Below are positions 34,049 through 42,978 of a stretch of 48,565 nucleotides of DNA, in pieces; the first letter of the stretch is position 1, and each line of letters opens with the position of its first letter. The stretch covers positions 1 through 48,565 of the forward strand of contig JAHHUH010000013.1 of assembly GCA_020024105.1 (NCBI GenBank). Direction: 5' to 3'. This stretch comes from Phascolarctobacterium sp. (GTDB lineage: Bacteria > Bacillota > Negativicutes > Acidaminococcales > Acidaminococcaceae). The notes beneath the pieces are model-generated. The model saw nothing but the letters and a program-made list of their open reading frames with translations, was not told where the DNA came from and made no database searches. The translations under genes and the position numbers were made by a program.

Positions 34049-34080
34049 TCCCTGTGTATTTTTTACACAGGGATTTTTTT
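34049..34080 (+). terminator. Terminator of the rubredoxin gene
   Basis: A ten-pair stem TCCCTGTGTA/TACACAGGGA with a five-T loop is followed by seven T residues. Confidence 0.92.
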
Positions 34081-34085
34081 ACGAA

Positions 34086-34119
34086 AAAAGCGCTGGCTAC
34101 TTATGTAGTCAGCGCTTTT
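34086..34119. terminator. Terminator of the minus-strand glycosyltransferase gene
   Basis: A long stem AAAGCGCTGGCTAC/GTAGTCAGCGCTTT (one G-T pair) with a four-base loop. On the minus strand a TTTTTT run follows, so it ends the gene whose stop is at 34133; it may also act on the plus strand. Confidence 0.85.
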
Positions 34120-34132
34120 CTTTTAGCGGTGT

Positions 34133-34948
34133 TCAGATTGTTGTACCATTGGTCAGGTGGACTACTTCAGCAGCTGCAGCTGCTGCATCCTCCTGGGAGA
34201 TGTAATCGTATTTTACCATTTGTTTTAATACTAATTTTTGTCTTTGCTTACAGCCATCAGGATTTTCCAAGGGATTAAGCGCAGAGGGAGCATAGGGGAG
34301 GGAGGCAATAATAGCTGATTCTGCTAGAGTAAGCTGGCTGGCCTCCTTGTCGAAATAGATGGTACTGGCTTCAGCTAGGCCTGTAGCACCAGCACCAAAG
34401 TAAGTAGTATTCAGATAAATTTCTAAAATTTCATCTTTAGGATATTTTTCCTCCAGCATAAAGGACAGAATGGCTTCTTCAACTTTACGGGATAAATGCT
34501 GTTCCGGGGAAAGGAAAAGGTTTTTTACCAGTTGTTGGGTTAAAGTGCTGCCACCCTGGACAATTTCTCCTTCGGTCATATTTACCAAGAAGGCGCGCAT
34601 TACACCTTCTGCAGATAAGGCACCATGCTCGTAAAAGTTATGATCTTCAATAGCGACGAGGGCATCCTTGGCATATTGGGGGATATTTTCCTTAGCCAGC
34701 CAGTGTGGACTCTCGTGATAGGGCTCAATGGCTTCCTCTAAATTAAAAGCTAGATAGAACTTTTGTGCGGCTTCAGGCCATTCCTCCTGGGGTGGAAGCA
34801 GGGAGAGAACTAGTCCTTGGGCCGCTTCTTTATCATGTTCTTCAATTTTTAGGTCGGGAGCTTCAGGCAGCTTATCAGCTTCTTTGTCCATTTCAAAAAA
34901 ACTTAAGCCGCAAAAAATAACAATAGCGATAATGATTGTTCTTAGCAT
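34133..34948 (-). CDS. Monofunctional peptidoglycan glycosyltransferase (GT51)
   Basis: The enzyme polymerises lipid II into glycan strands on the outer face of the cytoplasmic membrane. The 271-residue chain has an N-terminal membrane anchor (residues 3-18), an unusually acidic linker (about 20-65), and the GT51 motifs: AIEDHNFYEHGA with catalytic Glu101, GGSTLTQQLVKNLFL, RKVEEAILSFMLE, and EIYLNTTYFGAGATGL. There is no transpeptidase domain, so it resembles MtgA or SgtB rather than a class A penicillin-binding protein. Promoter: extended -10 TGTTATATA on the minus strand at 34969-34961; GTGAGGT precedes the ATG. Confidence 0.92.
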   Translation of the reverse strand: MLRTIIIAIVIFCGLSFFEMDKEADKLPEAPDLKIEEHDKEAAQGLVLSLLPPQEEWPEAAQKFYLAFNLEEAIEPYHESPHWLAKENIPQYAKDALVAIEDHNFYEHGALSAEGVMRAFLVNMTEGEIVQGGSTLTQQLVKNLFLSPEQHLSRKVEEAILSFMLEEKYPKDEILEIYLNTTYFGAGATGLAEASTIYFDKEASQLTLAESAIIASLPYAPSALNPLENPDGCKQRQKLVLKQMVKYDYISQEDAAAAAAEVVHLTNGTTI

Positions 34949-34960
34949 AAATACCTCACT

Positions 34961-34969
34961 TATATAACA
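34961..34969 (-). promoter_or_regulatory. Glycosyltransferase gene extended -10
   Basis: Read on the minus strand as TGTTATATA, about 13 bases before the start codon. No good -35 is visible, so the leader would be very short. Tentative. Confidence 0.4.
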
Positions 34970-35296
34970 AATTGCTTTGTAGTCCTAGCTCTATTGTAGC
35001 AAGAATGATAATATTTAGCAAAGCACAATAGAATATATTTTGGAAGTAGGAGAAGTATTTGACTAATGCTGTATAAAAATAATAAGGTGCCATAAAAATG
35101 CATAAATGCAAGAATATGCAGGAATTGTATATTTACTGTAAAAAACTTTACAATAAAATACTAAAAAAGAGAGTGCAAAAGAAGAAAAATACTTGAGAAT
35201 TAAGCTTTTAAAAGGAGACTAAACCAAAAATCATTGGAAACAATCTGTAACCATGTGCTGTAAAAATAAGGAGCCTTGGATGCAGAAAAACAATTG
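34970..35296. other. Long AT-rich intergenic region upstream of argG
   Basis: About 330 bases without a supported gene. It contains repeated ATGCA words at 35097-35121, a seven-base inverted repeat CTATTGT/ACAATAG at about 34990-35032, and an imperfect repeat around TTTACTGTAAA and TTTACAATAAA near 35134-35158. An AAAGGAG at about 35212 is not followed by a usable reading frame. I recognise no RNA family here. Confidence 0.5.
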
Positions 35297-35330
35297 TTGA
35301 AAAAATATTCTAGAAAAATGAATAAAAACA
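35297..35330. promoter_or_regulatory. Upstream tandem ARG-box element
   Basis: First copy of a 34-bp element (29 of 34 bases identical to the second copy). It holds two ArgR-type half-palindromes, TGAAAAAATATTCT at 35298 and TGAATAAAAACACT at 35319, exactly 21 bp apart, the spacing used by ArgR hexamers on paired boxes. TGAATAAAAA matches the Bacillus AhrC box core. It ends two bases before the -35 box. Confidence 0.65.
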
Positions 35331-35331
35331 C

Positions 35332-35359
35332 TGGACAAATAAAAAAAAGCTGTTATAAT
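35332..35359 (+). promoter_or_regulatory. argGH promoter
   Basis: TGGACA (35332-35337) and TATAAT (35354-35359) are 16 bp apart with an extended TGT before the -10. Transcription should start near 35366, between the two ARG-box elements. Confidence 0.75.
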
Positions 35360-35372
35360 AAACTACAACAAC

Positions 35373-35406
35373 TTGAAAAAATATTCACAAATAATGAATA
35401 AAAATA
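35373..35406. promoter_or_regulatory. Downstream tandem ARG-box element
   Basis: Second copy of the 34-bp element, 76 bp after the first. Boxes TGAAAAAATATTCA (35374) and TGAATAAAAATATG (35395) are again 21 bp apart. It covers roughly +7 to +40 of the transcript and ends at the argG ribosome site GGGAGGA, so binding would block transcription. Confidence 0.7.
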
Positions 35407-35421
35407 TGGGAGGAATCAATT

Positions 35422-36642
35422 ATGAAAAAAGAAGATATTAAAAAAGTAGTGTTGGCATATTCTGGTGGTTTGGATACTTCTATTATCATTCCCTGGTTAA
35501 AGGAAAATTACAATAACTGTGAGGTTATCGCAGTTTGTGCCGATTTGGGTCAAGGAGATGAATTGAATCTTGTTCATGACAAGGCTTTGAACTCCGGTGC
35601 CAGCAAATGCTATATCTTAGATTTAAAGGAAGAATTTATTGCTGATTATGTATGGCCTGTTGTAAAGGCTGGTGCAGTTTATGAAAAGAAATATCTTTTG
35701 GGTACTTCCTTTGCACGTCCCTTAATCGGTAAAAAATTAGTAGAGATTGCTGAAGCAGAAAATGCGGATGCTATTGCCCATGGTGCTACTGGTAAGGGTA
35801 ATGACCAGGTTAGATTTGAACTTGCTATTAAAGCCTTAGCTCCACAATTGGCTATTATTGCACCTTGGAGAGAATGGACTATTAAATCTCGTGATGAAGC
35901 CATTGATTTTGCTAATGCCCATCATATTCCCATTCCGGTAACCAAAGAGCACGATTATTCCATGGATAAGAATATGTGGCATTTGAGTCATGAGGGCAGT
36001 GATCTGGAAGATCCCTGGAATGCACCCAAGGATGAGCTTTTCATTGTTACCAATATTCCGGAAAAAGCTCCTGATAAGAAGGAATATGTAGAACTGGAGT
36101 TTGAGAAGGGTGTTCCCGTAGCTGTTAATGGAACTAAGCTAAGTCCTGCAGCGATTGTAGAAACTTTGAATACTATTGGTATCCGGAATGGTGTAGGTAT
36201 CACTGATATGGTTGAGGATCGTCTGGTAGGTATGAAATCCCGTGGTGTTTATGAAAATCCGGCGGGCTCCATTATCTACTATGCTCACAACGAGTTGGAA
36301 AATTTGTGCCTTGACAGAGCTACCCAGAGCTTTAAGCAGATTGCAGCCATCAGATATTCTGAATTGGTTTATGATGGAATGTGGTTCAGTCCATTAAGAG
36401 AGGCATTGGCTGCTTTTGTTGACGAAACCCAACAAACCGTAACAGGTGTAGTAAAACTGAAGTTATATAAGGGAAATATCATCAGTGCAGGTGCTAAATC
36501 TCCTTATTCTCTGTATAGTCAGGAATATGTAACCTTTGGTGAGGATGAAGTATATAATCAGGCAGATGCTAATGGCTTTATTAATCTTTTCGGTCTGCCG
36601 CTGAAAGTAAGAGCGTTAATGAAAAAAGGAATGTTGAAGTAA
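35422..36642 (+). CDS. argG: Argininosuccinate synthase
   Basis: ArgG joins citrulline and aspartate with ATP to form argininosuccinate, the next-to-last step of arginine synthesis. The 406-residue protein has the PP-loop motif VLAYSGGLDTSIIIPWL at residues 10-26, the segment HGATGKGNDQVRFE, and ALAPQLAIIAPWREW. GGGAGGA precedes the ATG. The stop shares one base with the argH start (TAATG), giving tight coupling. The promoter sits between two ArgR-type operators, so repression by arginine is expected. Confidence 0.98.
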   Translation: MKKEDIKKVVLAYSGGLDTSIIIPWLKENYNNCEVIAVCADLGQGDELNLVHDKALNSGASKCYILDLKEEFIADYVWPVVKAGAVYEKKYLLGTSFARPLIGKKLVEIAEAENADAIAHGATGKGNDQVRFELAIKALAPQLAIIAPWREWTIKSRDEAIDFANAHHIPIPVTKEHDYSMDKNMWHLSHEGSDLEDPWNAPKDELFIVTNIPEKAPDKKEYVELEFEKGVPVAVNGTKLSPAAIVETLNTIGIRNGVGITDMVEDRLVGMKSRGVYENPAGSIIYYAHNELENLCLDRATQSFKQIAAIRYSELVYDGMWFSPLREALAAFVDETQQTVTGVVKLKLYKGNIISAGAKSPYSLYSQEYVTFGEDEVYNQADANGFINLFGLPLKVRALMKKGMLK

Positions 36643-38054
36643 TGGCCAAATTATGGGGGGGCAGATTTAGCAAAAATACAAATGAGCTGGTGGATGCTTT
36701 TAATGCATCCATCGACTTTGACCAACGCTTATATCATGAGGATATCCGGGGCAGCATCGCGCATGCGACCATGCTGGCCGACTGTGGTATTATTCCAGCT
36801 GAAGACGGCACGAAAATTGTCGCAGGGCTGCAAGAAATTCTCCAGGAAATTGAAGCAGGTGCTTTTCATTTTGATACCGCCTTAGAGGATATCCATATGA
36901 ATATTGAGGCAAGGTTGACGGAAAAAATTGGTGCTGCTGGTGCTAGACTACATACTGCCCGTAGTCGTAATGATCAGGTGGCTCTAGATATGCATATGTA
37001 TGTGAAAAAAGAAGTAGCAGAGATTGCTCACCTGTTATGGAATTTTGAAGAGGCTCTTTTAAAGGTAGCTAAGCAGCATAATAAGACTCTGATGCCAGGT
37101 TATACCCATTTGCAAAGAGCGCAGCCCATTACCTTTGCTCACCATCTCTTAGCTTATTTTAATATGCTGCAAAGAGATTTCCGCCGCCTACAGGGCGTTT
37201 GGGAGGGTGCGGATATGATGCCTTTGGGAGCAGGGGCTATTGCCGGTACTACCTTTCCTATTGACCGTTTTGCCGTAGCGGAACAGCTGCATTTTGGAAA
37301 GGTATATGCTAATAGCATGGATGCAGTTAGTGATCGTGACTATGTAATTGAGTTTCTTTCCTTTGCTTCAATCCTGATGCTTCATCTCAGCCGTCTAAGT
37401 GAGGAGGTTTGTTTGTGGAGTAGTACGGAATTTGGCTTTATTGAGTTAGATGATGGCTTTGCTACTGGCTCCTCCATGATGCCTCAGAAGAAAAATCCGG
37501 ATATTGCTGAATTAGTAAGGGGTAAAACGGGTCGTGTATATGGGCATTTACAAGCTCTGCTGGTGACAGTGAAGGGGTTGCCGCTTACCTATAACAAGGA
37601 TTTGCAGGAAGATAAAGAAGGGCTGTTTGATGCTATTGATACAATCAAATTCAGCTTGACTGTTTATAGGGATATGCTTTTGACGATGATCGTAAATGTA
37701 GATAGGATGCAGGAGGCCGTGAGTAAGGATTTCTCCAACGCCACGGATTTGGCTGATTATCTGGTACGTAAGGGGGTGCCCTTCCGTAAGGCCCACGAGG
37801 TCGTGGGCAAATGTGTCGCTCATGCCATTTTACAGGGCAAATTCCTTCCGGAAATTAGCCTGACTGAATATCAGCAGTTTTCACCTCTTTTCGAGGCTGA
37901 TCTGTTGGAGGTCTTAAAGCCGGAAAATTGTGTAGCTGCCCGCCAATCCTATGGTGGACCCGCCTTTGGTGAGAACGCTAAACAGTTTACTATGGGTGAA
38001 AAAATTCTACAGCAGCAGCGGACTGTTTTGCAGGATTTTCATGACAATTTGTAA
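36642..38054 (+). CDS. argH: Argininosuccinate lyase
   Basis: ArgH splits argininosuccinate into arginine and fumarate. The 470-residue member of the fumarase/aspartase superfamily starts KLWGGRFSKNTNELVDAFNA, contains HTARSRNDQVALD and the superfamily signature GSSMMPQKKNPDIAE with its flexible catalytic serine loop. It has no separate promoter and ends the argGH operon before a hairpin terminator. Confidence 0.98.
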   Translation: MAKLWGGRFSKNTNELVDAFNASIDFDQRLYHEDIRGSIAHATMLADCGIIPAEDGTKIVAGLQEILQEIEAGAFHFDTALEDIHMNIEARLTEKIGAAGARLHTARSRNDQVALDMHMYVKKEVAEIAHLLWNFEEALLKVAKQHNKTLMPGYTHLQRAQPITFAHHLLAYFNMLQRDFRRLQGVWEGADMMPLGAGAIAGTTFPIDRFAVAEQLHFGKVYANSMDAVSDRDYVIEFLSFASILMLHLSRLSEEVCLWSSTEFGFIELDDGFATGSSMMPQKKNPDIAELVRGKTGRVYGHLQALLVTVKGLPLTYNKDLQEDKEGLFDAIDTIKFSLTVYRDMLLTMIVNVDRMQEAVSKDFSNATDLADYLVRKGVPFRKAHEVVGKCVAHAILQGKFLPEISLTEYQQFSPLFEADLLEVLKPENCVAARQSYGGPAFGENAKQFTMGEKILQQQRTVLQDFHDNL

Positions 38055-38062
38055 ATTTTATT

Positions 38063-38106
38063 AAAAAACCACATTTATCACTAGTTGGTAAATGTGGTTT
38101 TTTCTA
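38063..38106 (+). terminator. Terminator of argGH
   Basis: Bases AAAAAACCACATTTATC pair with GGTAAATGTGGTTTTTT around a seven-base loop, giving an A-rich then GC-containing stem followed by T residues; it may work on both strands. Confidence 0.85.
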
Positions 38107-38111
38107 TTCTG

Positions 38112-38120
38112 TGATATAAT
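38112..38120 (+). promoter_or_regulatory. cdaA extended -10 promoter
   Basis: TGATATAAT is a perfect extended -10 just after the argH terminator. The expected -35 position falls inside the terminator stem and is poor. Confidence 0.6.
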
Positions 38121-38164
38121 ACATACTGATATACTGGTGTTGCAGAGATAGGAAGGTGAAATTT

Positions 38165-39001
38165 GTGCTGGTACAGATGCAGGCGCTTTTAGCGACTATT
38201 GGTATTGGTGATATCGTTGATATTGCCGTAGTGGCCTATTGCTTGTATAGACTATATACCATGCTGAAAAATACTCGTGCAGCCACTCTGCTGAAGGGTA
38301 TTGTGGCCTTGGTCTTAGGTATGTTTTTTTGTAAATGGATGCACTTACATGTTATTAGCTGGCTTTTGGAAAAAAGCATGACTATTATCATGGTAGCTTT
38401 GCCCGTGGTTTTTCAACCAGAGTTGCGTCGTGCCTTGGAGCAGATTGGTAGCGGACGTCTGTGGCGTAAGGGGATCGCGTTGGATGAAGAAGAGGCTCAG
38501 GAGCTGTTGAATTCTGTGGCTAAGTCCGTAGTTAATTTAAGCCGTCGCAAGGTAGGTGCTTTGATGGTTTTTGAAAGAGGTACCGGCCTTGAAGAGCGTA
38601 TAGAAACTGGTGTGGCGCTGGATGCCTTGGTCAGTGATGGTTTAATTATCAATATTTTTGAAAAGGATACCCCGTTGCACGATGGTGCGATTATTATTCG
38701 TGGTCAGCGTATTGTGGCGGCCAGCTGTATACTGCCCTTGACTGAGAATCGTAATTTAAGCCAGGAGTTGGGTACACGTCATCGTGCCGGTATAGGTATT
38801 TCAGAGCAGTCCGATGCTGTAGTCCTTATGGTCAGTGAAGAAACTGGTACGGTTTCTGTTGCCCGCAATGGCGAATTGATGCGTTATTTGCGTGCCGATG
38901 ATGTCAAGGAAATACTTTACAATGAATTATTCAAAAAAAATCAAAATGTGAAGGAAAGCTTCGTTGACAAGCTGATGCAATGGAGGGGGGAGAAAAAATG
39001 A
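38165..39001 (+). CDS. cdaA: Diadenylate cyclase CdaA
   Basis: CdaA makes the second messenger c-di-AMP from two ATP at the membrane, controlling potassium and osmolyte balance and cell wall stability. Three hydrophobic segments lie in the first 85 residues, followed by the DAC domain with the metal and nucleotide motifs PLHDGAIII and GTRHRAGIGISE. I choose the GTG at 38165 (278 residues) because GGAAGGTG ends six bases upstream; an earlier in-frame GTG lies inside that site. Its stop overlaps the cdaR start. Confidence 0.95.
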   Translation: MLVQMQALLATIGIGDIVDIAVVAYCLYRLYTMLKNTRAATLLKGIVALVLGMFFCKWMHLHVISWLLEKSMTIIMVALPVVFQPELRRALEQIGSGRLWRKGIALDEEEAQELLNSVAKSVVNLSRRKVGALMVFERGTGLEERIETGVALDALVSDGLIINIFEKDTPLHDGAIIIRGQRIVAASCILPLTENRNLSQELGTRHRAGIGISEQSDAVVLMVSEETGTVSVARNGELMRYLRADDVKEILYNELFKKNQNVKESFVDKLMQWRGEKK

Positions 39002-39915
39002 GCTTTTTCGAGGACCTCTTTAAAAAAGAAAATATTATACCCCGTATTATTTCCCTCATAGCCGCCTGCACCTTGTGGGTATATATTATGATGGAACAGA
39101 ATCCCATTGTAGAGCGTTATTACAGTATTCCCCTGGAAAAGCATAATTTGGCAGACAGTGTGGAGGCTTATGATATGCCCAGTGCTGTCAATGTCCAGGT
39201 ACGTGCTTCCCGCATGGTGCTGGATGATAAGAGCAAAAGGGATATTAGAGCTTATGTAGATTTTAGTGGTACAGAGGTCGGCAGTTATAAGCTGCCCATT
39301 CATGTGGAGTTTAAAAATGGCGAGGTTCTTTCTGTTAACCCGAAGGAGGTCAGTGTTCATGTTGACGCTATTCAGGAGCAAGAGGTGCCCGTGGTTATCC
39401 GTGTTGTGGATAATAGTGACGAGGATTTGACGATTCGTAATGAGGGGGCCGAAATAGGCCGTGCTACTATTAAGGGTCCTAGCAGTGGCCTTGAAAGGGT
39501 ATCCGAGGTTATCGCGCCCATAGATATTTCCAATCATCGGGAAAATTTCCAGACCCAGTGCCGTTTGTTGGCTGTGGATGCTAATAGTGTAGCCGTGGAT
39601 GATATAATTATTGCTCCTGAGACCGTTGATACAGAGGTAGTTATCGTAAGGAAGCTTTTAACCGTAGATTTACCTGTGGAGGTCAGCTATGTGGGCGACC
39701 TACCTCAGGGTATGGAGGTAGCAGATATTGTTCACGAGCCACAGAGTATTACTGTTACTGCGTCTCCTTCAGCTTTGAAGAATGTTAAGGTACTGCATAC
39801 CCTGCCCGTGGATATTTCTGGCATTGTTAAGGGAGAACAGGTCAGCACTAATGTCATCTTACCCAATAAGGTTATCGCGGCTAATAAGGTTATTCAGGTA
39901 CATCTGAAAGAATAG
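38998..39915 (+). CDS. cdaR: YbbR-domain protein CdaR, regulator of CdaA
   Basis: CdaR is the extracytoplasmic partner that tunes CdaA in Bacillota. The 305-residue protein has an N-terminal membrane segment at about residues 14-32 (IPRIISLIAACTLWVYIMM) followed by repeated beta-rich YbbR domains to the end. The ATG is preceded by GGAGGGGGGAG and overlaps the cdaA stop (ATGA). The cdaA-cdaR-glmM neighbourhood is conserved in the phylum and is interrupted here by one gene. Confidence 0.93.
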   Translation: MSFFEDLFKKENIIPRIISLIAACTLWVYIMMEQNPIVERYYSIPLEKHNLADSVEAYDMPSAVNVQVRASRMVLDDKSKRDIRAYVDFSGTEVGSYKLPIHVEFKNGEVLSVNPKEVSVHVDAIQEQEVPVVIRVVDNSDEDLTIRNEGAEIGRATIKGPSSGLERVSEVIAPIDISNHRENFQTQCRLLAVDANSVAVDDIIIAPETVDTEVVIVRKLLTVDLPVEVSYVGDLPQGMEVADIVHEPQSITVTASPSALKNVKVLHTLPVDISGIVKGEQVSTNVILPNKVIAANKVIQVHLKE

Positions 39916-39930
39916 AGAAAGGTAAAGCTG

Positions 39931-41535
39931 ATGAAGTTAAAGATAAATAATGTGCGTATTGCTTTAGCGCATGAGGTAAGTCTGGCTAGAGCGGTTAGTA
40001 AAAAATTGAATCTGCCGCCTAACTGTATAGCTCAGCTGCAGCCCGTCCGTAAGGCAGTAGATGCCCGTAAAAAGGATAATGTCTGCCTCAACTATCATGT
40101 GCTGGCAGAAGTGGATGCCACCAAAAAGCAGTTACAGCGGTTACTCAATGATAGGGACATTAGTCTTTTTGAAGAAAAACAGGCCCAACCTCCCAAATTG
40201 GGAACTCTGCCGTTGAGCGCACCTCCTGTAGTGATTGGTGCTGGGCCTGCTGGCCTGCTGGCGGCTTTGGAGCTGGCAAAGTATGGTTATCAGCCCCTGC
40301 TTATTGAGCGGGGCAAACCTGTGACCCAGCGTGTGGATGATGTCAGCCTTTTTTGGCGGACAGGTGAGTTTAATCCTGTCTCCAATGTGCAGTTTGGTGA
40401 GGGTGGCGCAGGTACCTTTTCTGATGGTAAGCTGACTACTCGTGTTAATGATCCTGTAATGCAGGATATTTTACAGACCTTTGTTGCTGCTGGAGCTCCC
40501 GACAATATCCTTTGGGAGCAGAAGCCCCATGTGGGTACGGATAAGCTGAGAGCTATGGTTACCGGTTTAAGTAGGCAGATTAAGGCCTGGGGTGGCAAAA
40601 TTATTTATGAATCCCAGGTAACAGACTTACTAATTAAAAATAATACTGTTACCGGTGTTGTACTGCAGACTGGAGAAAAAATTTCAGCTGGAGCCGTGGT
40701 CCTGGCCTGTGGGCATAGTGCTCGTGACACCTACCAGCTTTTGGCGGCTAAGGGGGTGGGGATGACCAGCAAGCCCTTTGCGATTGGCGTACGGATTGAA
40801 CATCCTCAGGAGTTGATTGATAAGGCTCAGTATGGTAATTTTGCGGGACATAGGCTTCTTGGTGCTGCTGATTACGCTTTAGTTTATCACGCACCTGACA
40901 AACGGAGGACGGCTTATTCTTTCTGCATGTGTCCTGGTGGTCTGGTAGTAGCTGCTGCTTCTGAAGCTGGTGGAGTGGTGGTTAATGGTATGAGTATGTA
41001 CCAGCGCGATAGTGGAGTTGCTAATAGTGCTCTGGTAGTCAATGTGGATAGTCAGGATTTTGGCAATAATCCTTTGGCAGGCATTGAGTTTCAGCGCAGG
41101 TATGAGCGCTTAGCTTATGCTGCTGGTGGCAGTAGTTATGTAGCACCAGCACAGAATTTTGCCAGCTTCCTTAAGGAGGGGACGCCTTCCTTGGCCAGTC
41201 TGGCTACGGCTACCTATCGGCCCCGTATTGTATCTTATTCCCTAAGTAAGGTATTACCTAATTACGTAGTGGAAACGCTACGGGCAGGTATTACCAGCTT
41301 TGGTCGTAAGCTGCAGGGCTATGACGATGGTGGCGCCTTATTAACGGGTGTTGAAACGCGTACCTCTGCTCCCGTACGGATTGTACGGCAGCGTGATACT
41401 TTAGTTTCAGAGACCCATGATTTGCTTTATCCCTGTGGGGAGGGGGCAGGCTATGCCGGTGGCATTATGAGTGCTGCCCTAGACGGATACCATGTAGCGC
41501 GAGCTATTATGGAACGTTTTGCTCCCTTAAAATAA
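39931..41535 (+). CDS. Uncharacterised FAD-dependent dehydrogenase (COG2509 type)
   Basis: A 534-residue flavoprotein. The first 90 residues form a small domain starting KLKINNVRIALAHEVSLARAVSKK, then the FAD-binding Rossmann motif PPVVIGAGPAGLLAALELAK follows at about 98-117, and later FGEGGAGTFSDGKLTTRV, and a C-terminal FAD segment PCGEGAGYAGGIMSAALDG. This architecture marks a family of putative dehydrogenases of unknown substrate that is often found beside glmM in Bacillota. AAGG lies before the ATG. It is probably cotranscribed with cdaAR and glmM, which suggests a link to the cell envelope, but no function is known to me. Confidence 0.85.
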   Translation: MKLKINNVRIALAHEVSLARAVSKKLNLPPNCIAQLQPVRKAVDARKKDNVCLNYHVLAEVDATKKQLQRLLNDRDISLFEEKQAQPPKLGTLPLSAPPVVIGAGPAGLLAALELAKYGYQPLLIERGKPVTQRVDDVSLFWRTGEFNPVSNVQFGEGGAGTFSDGKLTTRVNDPVMQDILQTFVAAGAPDNILWEQKPHVGTDKLRAMVTGLSRQIKAWGGKIIYESQVTDLLIKNNTVTGVVLQTGEKISAGAVVLACGHSARDTYQLLAAKGVGMTSKPFAIGVRIEHPQELIDKAQYGNFAGHRLLGAADYALVYHAPDKRRTAYSFCMCPGGLVVAAASEAGGVVVNGMSMYQRDSGVANSALVVNVDSQDFGNNPLAGIEFQRRYERLAYAAGGSSYVAPAQNFASFLKEGTPSLASLATATYRPRIVSYSLSKVLPNYVVETLRAGITSFGRKLQGYDDGGALLTGVETRTSAPVRIVRQRDTLVSETHDLLYPCGEGAGYAGGIMSAALDGYHVARAIMERFAPLK

Positions 41536-41577
41536 ATTAAACGGCGATAAATTTTAAAAAGATGAGAGGTTTTATTC

Positions 41578-42918
41578 ATGGCACGTTTGTTTGGTACTGA
41601 TGGTGTACGTGGTGTGGCTAATGTAGAGCTGACACCGGAATTGGCTTTTAAGTTAGGTTTTGCTGCTGCTACTTATTTTGGTAGAGAGGTAGCTAATCCG
41701 AAGATTATTATTGGTCGTGATACTCGTCGTAGTGGTCCCATGCTGGAGGCTGCTTTGGCTGCTGGTATTTGTGCGGCTGGTGGTAATGCTCATTTGTTGG
41801 GGGTAATGCCCACTCCGGCTGTGTCCTTCCTTACTTCCGAGGTACAAGCTAATGCCGGTGTAGTTATTTCTGCTTCTCATAATCCCTTTGAGGATAATGG
41901 TATTAAATTCTTTTCTAAAACCGGCCATAAATTGCCGGATGCGGTAGAGGATGAAATCGCAGAAATCGTTGCTGCTCCTATTGACTATACTAAGACTGTT
42001 AGTGGTTCCAGTGTAGGTACTATTGTTTACGAAAATAATTTGGCAGAAAAGTATATCCAACATATCATGAGTACTGCATATACCAGTCTTAAGGGCTTAA
42101 AGATTGTTATGGACTGCTCCAATGGTGCTAATAGTGCTATTGCGCCGGTGATCCTGCGCAATTTAGGTGCAGAGGTCATTGCTATTTTTAATGAGCCCAA
42201 TGGCACTAATATTAATAATGGCTGCGGTTCCACTCATTTGGAAGCCTTACAGGAAAAGGTTGTTGAATATGGTGCTAACGTCGGTGTAGCTAACGATGGC
42301 GATGCCGATCGTTGCCTGGTAGTTGACGAAAATGGTGAAGCCTTTGATGGTGACCAGATTATGATGGTTTGTGCCATGGAATTAATGAAACAGGGTAAGC
42401 TGAAGGATAATATGCTGGTTACTACCGTTATGAGTAATATCGGCTTGCATAAGGCTATGAAGGAACATGGTGGTCAGACCGTTAAGACTGCTGTTGGTGA
42501 CCGTTACGTATTAGAAGAAATGCTGAAGCATGACTACCGTTTAGGTGGTGAGCAATCCGGTCACATTATTTTCTCCGAATATGCTAAAACCGGTGATGGT
42601 ATTTTAACTGCCGTACAATTACTCTGCGCTATGGTAAAAAATAACCAGACCTTATCTGAAATGAGCAAGGTAATGGTAAAATATCCGCAGGTGTTGCTCA
42701 ATGTGCGCGTAGCTAATAAAAATGGCTGGGAAGAAAACAAGGCTATTCAAGCGGTAATCAAAAAATATCAGGACGAATTAGGCGACAATGGCCAAATCCT
42801 GGTACGTGCCTCCGGTACCGAACCGTTGATTCGTATTATGGCAGAAGGTCCTAGACAGGAACTTTTGGAAAAGATTACTAATGCTATTGGTGCTGTAGTA
42901 GCAGAGGAATTAGCCTAA
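41578..42918 (+). CDS. glmM: Phosphoglucosamine mutase
   Basis: GlmM converts glucosamine-6-phosphate to glucosamine-1-phosphate for UDP-N-acetylglucosamine and so for peptidoglycan. The 446-residue protein starts RLFGTDGVRGVANVELTP, has the phosphoserine loop VVISASHNPFEDNG with Ser100, the metal loop DGDADRCLV, and the sugar loop GGEQSGHI, plus RASGTEPLIRIM near the end. GAGAGG precedes the ATG. In other Bacillota CdaA binds and restrains GlmM, which explains the shared neighbourhood. Confidence 0.97.
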   Translation: MARLFGTDGVRGVANVELTPELAFKLGFAAATYFGREVANPKIIIGRDTRRSGPMLEAALAAGICAAGGNAHLLGVMPTPAVSFLTSEVQANAGVVISASHNPFEDNGIKFFSKTGHKLPDAVEDEIAEIVAAPIDYTKTVSGSSVGTIVYENNLAEKYIQHIMSTAYTSLKGLKIVMDCSNGANSAIAPVILRNLGAEVIAIFNEPNGTNINNGCGSTHLEALQEKVVEYGANVGVANDGDADRCLVVDENGEAFDGDQIMMVCAMELMKQGKLKDNMLVTTVMSNIGLHKAMKEHGGQTVKTAVGDRYVLEEMLKHDYRLGGEQSGHIIFSEYAKTGDGILTAVQLLCAMVKNNQTLSEMSKVMVKYPQVLLNVRVANKNGWEENKAIQAVIKKYQDELGDNGQILVRASGTEPLIRIMAEGPRQELLEKITNAIGAVVAEELA

Positions 42919-42978
42919 AAATCTTTACAGACCAGAGGCGTTGAAGCTATTTTACGGATGAGCTTTGAGCTTAATTTT

